Below, in pieces: positions 58,914 through 64,000 of a DNA stretch of 64,000 nt. This DNA is from CAYSGL01 sp964520985. GTDB taxonomy: Bacteria; Pseudomonadota; Alphaproteobacteria; Micavibrionales; Micavibrionaceae. The stretch spans positions 1,700,149-1,764,148 of the forward strand of contig CAZFPB010000001.1 of assembly GCA_964520985.1 (NCBI GenBank), in the 5' to 3' direction. Position 1 is the stretch's first letter; the number at the start of each line of letters is the position of its first letter. Made by a program: the position numbers and the translations under genes. The notes beneath the pieces are model-generated. The model did no database searches. It saw only the letters and a program-made list of their open reading frames with translations, and was not told the DNA's origin.

Positions 58914-59743
58914 TGACCAAACGCGCGTATCTGACGATCGATGATTCCCCGACGAAGCACACGGACCAGCTGACCGACTGGCTTGTGGCGCGCTCAATTC
59001 CGGCGACAATTTTTGCCATCGGTTCATCGTATACCGACATGCATCTGCAGTGCGAGGGCATGGAACAAAACCCCGACCCTATTCAGCGGGCGATTGAAAA
59101 AGGATTTGTGATTGGTAATCACACATACAGCCATCGCCGCTCCAGCGTGCTGAGTTATGACGAGGTCATCTCCGAAATTGAGAAAACCGAAAAAATTATC
59201 GAAACGCTATATAAAAAGGCAGGGAAAAAACGCCTGCATAAACTGATGCGCTTCCCGCATCTGGATCGTGGCTGTGGGGCGTGGATCGTCGATTACGGCG
59301 AGGCGATTAAAAAAGGGTATGATCTGGAAGACTTGTTTTTAGGCGGTCTGAATATCGCGCTGGTCGATCCGACGCCTGAGCAGATGGAGAAAAAGGAAAA
59401 AATTCAGGCTTATCTTGCCAAGGAAGGATTTACAATTGAACCCTACAAGGGCGTGACGTTCGACTGGTACCAAAACACCGAGATGGCGCGCGCGCGCGAT
59501 CTGCTCTATACCTTCTCAACGGCCGACTGGATGATGAATCCTGATTTTGAAGCATACCGCAAGGATTGGGCGTGTCAGTCTCTCGAAGCGCTGAAACAAA
59601 AAATCGATGACGATGCGTTTCTGCACGATGAAGACAGTGTGAATATTGTTCTCGCGCACGATCATAACAATATGTTCGAGGTGACGACGGCCCTCATAGA
59701 GCACATGCAACAAAGCGGCATAGAATTTTTGGATATTCAGTAA
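58913..59743 (+). CDS. Polysaccharide deacetylase-family protein
   Basis: A 276-residue protein of the NodB-homology fold. Motif 1 is AYLTIDDSPTKHTDQLTDWL with the D-D pair. Motif 2 is VIGNHTYSHRRSSVLSYDE with the His pair. NIVLAHDHNNMFEVTTAL is the last His region. MRFPHLDRGCGAWIVD replaces the usual R-x-P-x-G motif. No signal peptide is visible, so it works in the cytoplasm or on lipid-linked sugars at the inner face. Its start overlaps the CDF stop and the next gene lies 13 bases on. Confidence 0.87.
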   Translation: MTKRAYLTIDDSPTKHTDQLTDWLVARSIPATIFAIGSSYTDMHLQCEGMEQNPDPIQRAIEKGFVIGNHTYSHRRSSVLSYDEVISEIEKTEKIIETLYKKAGKKRLHKLMRFPHLDRGCGAWIVDYGEAIKKGYDLEDLFLGGLNIALVDPTPEQMEKKEKIQAYLAKEGFTIEPYKGVTFDWYQNTEMARARDLLYTFSTADWMMNPDFEAYRKDWACQSLEALKQKIDDDAFLHDEDSVNIVLAHDHNNMFEVTTALIEHMQQSGIEFLDIQ

Positions 59744-59755
59744 GGAGTGGGCGCT

Positions 59756-60568
59756 ATGAAAGATTTACTGGTTTACGTGATTGCGGATTACGGCGATCTT
59801 CACGATCTGGCTTTTGCCGAAGTGACACAAAAACTGTATACAGAGCTGCAAGGGCGGGAAGCGCACATCAGCGCCTTTGCCGTACCAGCCTTCGATACCG
59901 TGGCCACCGGCTTCGTTCTGGCGCAGACAGCGATTAATTCCAAATTGGGCGCGCACCATAAATTCTATGTGAACACCGCCCCGCGCAAAGACGACCTGAC
60001 CCCGCGCATTAAAAATTCCGGCGAAGGTCTGGCGTATGTGAAATTATTTAACGGCGTGGAGATCGTTGCGGTGAATAGCGGTTATTCACTGTCGTTCGTA
60101 AAAGACGCCGCCCAAGAAATCCGTGAAATCCACTGCGCCAAAGACGGTTCGCAATTCCGTTCGCGCGACGTATTCCCGCCGGCTTTTGGCTTGATCGCCA
60201 AAGGCGATTACAGCCATCTGGGCGAAGATATCCGCAGCCACGTGCCGGACTTTCCCAAAGACGTCGTCTGTTACAGCGATGGGTATGGCAACATGAAATG
60301 CTCGATCGATCCGGCCCGTCTGGAGCCGCTCAAGGGCAGGGATGTCACGCTGGATGTGAATGGCCATCATCAATTGGTGCGCGTTGCTGAAGGCATTTTC
60401 GGCGTGGCGGACGGCCAGTTCTGCTTTTCAGGCGGTTCTTCCGGCTGGGCCTTGCCGAGCGGCCAAAAAATTCTTTTTAGTGAAATTGTGCAGCGCGGCG
60501 GCAACGCCGCCCGGATGTTCAACAAACCTCCCGGTGGAACATCCATTCGCTGGCGCGACATCGATTAG
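59756..60568 (+). CDS. SAM hydroxide adenosyltransferase/hydrolase-like (DUF62) protein
   Basis: About 270 residues from the ATG at 59756 behind AAGGAG. VYVIADYGDLHDLAFAEVTQ is the first strand with the D-x-x-x-x-D pair, and AVPAFDTVATGFVLAQTAI the next block. KLFNGVEIVAVNSGYSLSFV and VVCYSDGYGNMKCSIDPARL follow, the latter with the S-x-D-x-F/Y-G-N motif of the SAM-binding family. The enzymes split S-adenosylmethionine to adenosine and methionine with water. The catalytic R-D-H triad of typical members is not clearly kept, so activity is uncertain. It is last in the CDF-deacetylase operon. Confidence 0.83.
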   Translation: MKDLLVYVIADYGDLHDLAFAEVTQKLYTELQGREAHISAFAVPAFDTVATGFVLAQTAINSKLGAHHKFYVNTAPRKDDLTPRIKNSGEGLAYVKLFNGVEIVAVNSGYSLSFVKDAAQEIREIHCAKDGSQFRSRDVFPPAFGLIAKGDYSHLGEDIRSHVPDFPKDVVCYSDGYGNMKCSIDPARLEPLKGRDVTLDVNGHHQLVRVAEGIFGVADGQFCFSGGSSGWALPSGQKILFSEIVQRGGNAARMFNKPPGGTSIRWRDID

Positions 60569-60698
60569 CGATTTTTAGGCGCATATTGGTAATAATCTTG
60601 CTAATTCAGCTATTCACGGCTGAAATTTGAACTCTTTTGCCATTTCGGTGTATGAGTTGCGCAATTCTAAAGATAACTCGATAGAGGCTGTATATTTT

Positions 60699-62828
60699 AT
60701 GTTAACTCACAATCCGCTTGCGCAAGAATTCACATACCGACACGAGAACGAAGCTCTCGACAAAATTCTGACTGAATTTAAAAACAATTTAAAATTCTGG
60801 CGGGATGAAGAAGAACAGCGTCAAAAGCTTGCCGTCTTGAAAAATTATTTGTCGGCCATTCTGTTCGGCAGACAAAGCGATGGCGCCTTTCTTCGGGCCA
60901 CACCAGAATATAGTTATACAGATTTCTCCATTATCGCAGCCGGTAAAAATTTGCGTACGCCCAAACGCGATAATTTGCTTTCCCTCTTGAAAGAATTTGC
61001 GGGCCGTACGCTTAAAAATAACCGCGGGATGTTTGATGGTGATGGTCTTGCTGTCATTAAAAATATAGATAAACGGATGCAAGAGGCTGACATTCCTGTA
61101 TCCAAATCCGTCAGACGTGCAGATCCCGATTCCAAAAATGCCGATCCTGTATATCTGGCGCCTCTGCCGTATCATCTCGATAAAGAAGGACATGCGGTTC
61201 ACACCAGATTAAATAAACCGGCTATTTACAAATCGTCTTTCTGGTCATCACTGGGAACTTCGTTCCTTCTCGGCGGCGCAAGCCGCATCGCGATTATGGC
61301 GGCGGGCGGCACGGTGGGCATTGGTGCTTTACCGTTGGCACTGCTTGCCGGCGTTGGGACAGGCGCGATCATGAGTTATTACAAAAACCGTGAAGCGATT
61401 GCGAAAGAAGTGGCGCTGGAAGAGACTTTCGCGGGACGCATGGGCGCACGCTGGCGCGGCTTCCGCCAGTCGTACACAACCAAACAATTCCTTACCAATA
61501 CGGTATTCTCGGCCCTTGGCTTTACCGTGGCGGCACCGCTGTTCGAAGCCGTTGTCGATAATGTCAGTGTGGCGATTGATTTCCCCGGATTGAAACAGAC
61601 ATTCATGGAAGCTGCGGCTCCTCAAATCGAATGGATGGCGCATCAAACAGCCAATCTGGGTAATGCGTTGGAAGATGGATATTATGCTGCCGTCGATACG
61701 GCGGAATGGGCGCAGGATACTCTTTCCGATCAATTACAGGACGTTGATCTGTCCGGTATTTCGGTGGCGACGGCCGCCGTGTATGAAAAGGCAGGCGATG
61801 GTCTGGAATGGACACGCGATCTGGTAGAAGATCTGGGACTCAAAAATCCTGATCCTGCCTTGCCGGAAGTCGAAGTGGCCAGCAATGAAATCGTTAGTGA
61901 TGAGACAACGGCGACGGTTGCAGATGTCAAATCCTCCCCCGTCATTGCGCCCGCTGAAACCATTCAAATGGTTGAACATACAAATATGCCCGCAGTGATC
62001 AGTGGCCAGCCAGCGTTAAGTGATGCGGAATTTGAAGCCCGGTTTGGCGAATTGTCCGTTTCGGCGCGCAGTATCAATGTGGATGTTGTTGACAGCACCA
62101 AACTGATCAATGCCATGGAAAGCCGCGAAGTTATATCGACGGCAACCGAGAGAGCGCAAACGGCGTTTAATGCCGTAACCAATCCGGTGATTCCGGTTAC
62201 CGAAACTGTAGATAAAGTTGATGTGTTCGTTCTGCCGTCTGACGATGCGCGGATATCGGAAGTGCTCAGACAAACCTATCATATCGATCCAGACTCCATC
62301 GAAGGCAAGGCTGTGCTGAGCAAAGTGCAGGCCTATAACGGATACGCAGACGGTTTTGAGGTAAACCCGGGAGATGAAATAAAAATACCGTTCGATCTGC
62401 TAGGCCGTCCGGACGAATCTGTCACGCACAGTGCTGCGCTGGTAAGCGATAAGGTTATAGCGACCAGCACAGATTCTGTGCCCGGCTATGTTGACCCGCG
62501 CGTGTCTGTGGTGAAACCAGATGAGGTCGTCGCTTCTCTGGATCCTGCCCCTGTTACGGCAGACATGGAGACGCATACCGTCAAACGCGGCGATAGCCTG
62601 TGGAAACTGACGCGCACGGAATATGGTCTGACGAATTCGGCCGAACGCTGGGAAGCGATTGAAAAAATCGTGGCAGCCAATGCGGCTGACCATCCGGAGC
62701 TGTTAAAAGATCCGACCGCCTTGACCCGCGGCTGGGATCTGAAAATGCCGGACCTCGATGATCCAAACACACCGTCGGCTGATTGCAAGATTGTCCGGGG
62801 CCGGGCAAGAGGCTGCACCTTAGGGTAG
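60699..62828 (+). CDS. Large LysM-domain protein with hydrophobic middle
   Basis: About 709 residues from the ATG at 60699; upstream non-ATG starts are possible. Residues 1-190 are polar and helical. Around 200-240 lies a Gly/Ala-rich hydrophobic stretch (LLGGASRIAIMAAGGTVGIG and LPLALLAGVGTGAIMSYYKN), and near 290 another (TVFSALGFTVAAPLFEAVVD), so the protein probably crosses or enters a membrane. The long middle is acidic and Val/Thr/Pro rich. A first degenerate LysM (about 545-590) is followed by a clear C-terminal one, HTVKRGDSLWKLTRTEYGLT, that binds peptidoglycan. No catalytic domain is recognised. It may anchor the envelope or be a cell-wall-bound scaffold. Confidence 0.7.
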   Translation: MLTHNPLAQEFTYRHENEALDKILTEFKNNLKFWRDEEEQRQKLAVLKNYLSAILFGRQSDGAFLRATPEYSYTDFSIIAAGKNLRTPKRDNLLSLLKEFAGRTLKNNRGMFDGDGLAVIKNIDKRMQEADIPVSKSVRRADPDSKNADPVYLAPLPYHLDKEGHAVHTRLNKPAIYKSSFWSSLGTSFLLGGASRIAIMAAGGTVGIGALPLALLAGVGTGAIMSYYKNREAIAKEVALEETFAGRMGARWRGFRQSYTTKQFLTNTVFSALGFTVAAPLFEAVVDNVSVAIDFPGLKQTFMEAAAPQIEWMAHQTANLGNALEDGYYAAVDTAEWAQDTLSDQLQDVDLSGISVATAAVYEKAGDGLEWTRDLVEDLGLKNPDPALPEVEVASNEIVSDETTATVADVKSSPVIAPAETIQMVEHTNMPAVISGQPALSDAEFEARFGELSVSARSINVDVVDSTKLINAMESREVISTATERAQTAFNAVTNPVIPVTETVDKVDVFVLPSDDARISEVLRQTYHIDPDSIEGKAVLSKVQAYNGYADGFEVNPGDEIKIPFDLLGRPDESVTHSAALVSDKVIATSTDSVPGYVDPRVSVVKPDEVVASLDPAPVTADMETHTVKRGDSLWKLTRTEYGLTNSAERWEAIEKIVAANAADHPELLKDPTALTRGWDLKMPDLDDPNTPSADCKIVRGRARGCTLG

Positions 62829-62885
62829 GGGCCAAAAACGGCCTTTACCTCTTTCGCAAAAGCCAGTATTCCTTGGCTTACGAGC

Positions 62886-62959
62886 GCGGGTGTAGCTTAG
62901 TGGTAAAGCTCCAGCCTTCCAAGCTGGCCATGGGGGTTCGATTCCCCTCACCCGCTCCA
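62886..62959 (+). tRNA. tRNA-Gly (UCC)
   Basis: Acceptor arms GCGGGTG and CACCCGC pair fully and CCA is encoded. The anticodon loop CCTTCCAA gives UCC, the D arm AGCTTAGTGGTAAAGCT and the T arm GGGGGTTCGATTCCCC are standard. Length 74 bases. Confidence 0.97.
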
Positions 62960-63011
62960 AATCCTCTCCAACCGCCCTTGAATAGCCCGAATTGTCATCC
63001 ATGTTAATCGT

Positions 63012-63533
63012 ATGGCAATAAAACCCCTATTAACCGCGGCCCTGGTGGCCTTGGTATTATACCCGGCCTTGGCCGGAGCAGAGGAGCTTCCCGTGTCAAA
63101 ACCCGGTATGGATATCAGTCACCTGTCTTCAAGCCAGCATTACATTACGCAGGAAAACGGCACAGAACGCCCGTTCCAGAATGAATACTGGGATCACCAT
63201 GAAGAGGGCATCTATGTGGATGTCGTCTCCGGTGAAGCGCTGTTCTCCTCGACCGATAAATTCGATTCCGGCACCGGCTGGCCAAGTTTTACCAAGCCTA
63301 TCGATCAGAGCATGGTGACCAGCAAGTCAGACAAGCTGCTGGGGATGGAGCGCACAGAAGTGCGCTCATCCAAGGCCGATTCACATTTGGGACACGTCTT
63401 TAACGATGGACCAAAGGAAAAGGGCGGCAAACGGTTTTGTATCAATTCCGGCGCTTTGCGCTTTGTGCCTAAGGATAAGCTAGCAGAAGAGGGGTATGAA
63501 GCCTATCTGCCCCTGTTTGCCCAGAAGGAGTAA
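63012..63533 (+). CDS. msrB: Exported peptide-methionine (R)-S-oxide reductase
   Basis: A 173-residue protein with a signal peptide (residues 1-23, LLTAALVALVLYPALAGAEE). The MsrB domain has YWDHHEEGIYVDVVSGEALF, SGTGWPSFTKPID, SHLGHVFNDGP and RFCINSGALRFVP with the catalytic cysteine. The four cysteines that hold structural zinc in most MsrB are absent: the usual C-x-x-C near Y-V-D-V-V-S-G is missing, as is the one before H-L-G-H. It repairs oxidised methionine in periplasmic proteins. It begins 52 bases after tRNA-Gly. Confidence 0.93.
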   Translation: MAIKPLLTAALVALVLYPALAGAEELPVSKPGMDISHLSSSQHYITQENGTERPFQNEYWDHHEEGIYVDVVSGEALFSSTDKFDSGTGWPSFTKPIDQSMVTSKSDKLLGMERTEVRSSKADSHLGHVFNDGPKEKGGKRFCINSGALRFVPKDKLAEEGYEAYLPLFAQKE

Positions 63534-63536
63534 GCC

Positions 63537-63794
63537 ATGGCCGATATTTTTCACGACAATGAATCCGCCAGCCGGTACGAGCTGACGGTCGATGGCGAGG
63601 TTGCCTACGCCACCTACAAGCTGGATGGCAAGACGCTCTATATCAATTATGTCGAAGCGCCAGAATCCCTGCGCGGCACGGGGGCGGCCGGCCGCTTGAT
63701 GGAGCAGATTGTCAATCTGGCCAAAGCCCATCATTACACCATTGTGCCCATTTGCGGGTATGCCGCCTCGTGGCTGCGCCGCCATCCGGTCTAA
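63537..63794 (+). CDS. Small GNAT-like acetyltransferase (YidJ/COG2388 type)
   Basis: An 85-residue protein 3 bases after msrB, behind AGAAGGAG inside msrB. It is a shortened GNAT fold: YELTVDGEVAYATYKLDGKT, the acetyl-CoA loop LRGTGAAGRLMEQIVNLAKA, and IVPICGYAASWLRRHP, the cysteine and W-x-x-x-H-P block typical of this group. Human and bacterial relatives are compact acetyltransferases of unknown target. It forms an operon with msrB. Confidence 0.9.
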   Translation: MADIFHDNESASRYELTVDGEVAYATYKLDGKTLYINYVEAPESLRGTGAAGRLMEQIVNLAKAHHYTIVPICGYAASWLRRHPV

Positions 63795-63820
63795 GTCCCG
63801 CTTTTCCTTATAAAAAGCCG

Positions 63821-63849
63821 TTGACATCCCCCCCGTTCTTTCCTATCTC
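63821..63849 (+). promoter_or_regulatory. Predicted promoter of tuf
   Basis: TTGACA, a 17-base spacer and TATCTC, about 98 bases before the tuf start. The match to a sigma-70 promoter is strong. Confidence 0.7.
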
Positions 63850-63946
63850 AGTGGCTACAATTCGTGGCGGGACCAAGCTTTTAAGGCAGAACCGATGGAT
63901 AAAAACGCGAAGCTTTTTAACCTGAAAACACTTATGAGGAACGACA

Positions 63947-64000
63947 ATGGCAAAAGAGAAATTCCAGCGGAACAAGCCGCACTGTAACATCGGCACGATT
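63947..64000 (+). CDS. tuf: Elongation factor Tu, N-terminal fragment (cut by window end)
   Basis: The first 18 codons, MAKEKFQRNKPHCNIGTI, are the strongly conserved start of EF-Tu. The ribosome site is ATGAGGA ten bases upstream. The rest of the gene lies beyond the window. Confidence 0.95.
   Translation, partial: MAKEKFQRNKPHCNIGTI

Overview
The window reads as a chromosomal segment of an alphaproteobacterium. Supporting signs are the gene order rpsF-rpsR-rplI-dnaB-alr with an extended acidic L9, the fabD-fabG-acpP-fabF...mltG cluster, an rlmB/tRNA-Tyr/tRNA-Gly/tuf order, and a LexA box of the alphaproteobacterial GTTC-N7-GTTC type. The genus cannot be fixed from sequence alone.

Layout. 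1-5.2 kb: two GNAT acetyltransferases, small exported or membrane proteins, an RsmB-like rRNA methyltransferase, then a small accessory cluster (pentapeptide-repeat protein, unknown helical protein, winged-helix regulator) with two palindromic operator-like sites. 5.2-12.4 kb (+): guaA, a Lys/Ala-rich histone-H1-like protein, an M32 carboxypeptidase, and an overlapping run thrC / M16 peptidase / GNAT. 12.4-22 kb (-): algH, PBP1a, MlaF-MlaE lipid transporter, alr, dnaB, rplI-rpsR-rpsF, one unknown gene. 22.4-28.7 kb (+): fatty-acid synthesis (fabD, fabG, acpP, fabF) and mltG, interrupted by a HAD phosphatase and an antisense-oriented O-antigen-ligase-like gene. 29.4-33.8 kb (+): a three-gene surface-polysaccharide-like cluster (AsnB amidotransferase, glycosyltransferase, alkaline-phosphatase-superfamily protein). 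33.8-43 kb: mostly minus-strand core genes (pheS, HAD, rplT, rpmI, gpt, polA, glk, rlmB) and one secreted DUF1223 protein.

43.2-53.1 kb is a visibly AT-richer genomic island of about 9.9 kb inserted in the 3' end of tRNA-Tyr. It is bounded by a 21-bp direct repeat (43192-43212 and 53084-53104) and carries a tyrosine integrase just inside the tRNA. Its cargo is an exported staphylococcal-nuclease-like protein; an SOS-controlled umuDC pair preceded by a small zinc-ribbon ORF; a SRAP/HMCES-type protein; a fused AAA ATPase-DUF4435 (PARIS/OLD-like) protein; and, on the opposite strand, a CBASS-like module. That module has a CD-NTase-like nucleotidyltransferase whose stop overlaps the start of a clear NucC homologue (the cyclic-trinucleotide-activated DNase), with an unrecognised three-helix membrane protein upstream. 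No HORMA, TRIP13, E1/E2 or JAB partner is present, so this is either a minimal NucC CBASS or a version with a new membrane component. It is the strongest candidate in the window for an undescribed system.

53.1-64 kb returns to chromosomal composition: PhnA-like zinc protein, GH3 glucosidase, DUF983 protein, an unusual phosphoribosyltransferase-PQQ-propeller fusion, a tight operon of cation efflux, polysaccharide deacetylase and SAM-hydrolase-like genes, a large LysM protein, tRNA-Gly, a periplasmic MsrB, a small GNAT-like protein, and the first 18 codons of tuf.
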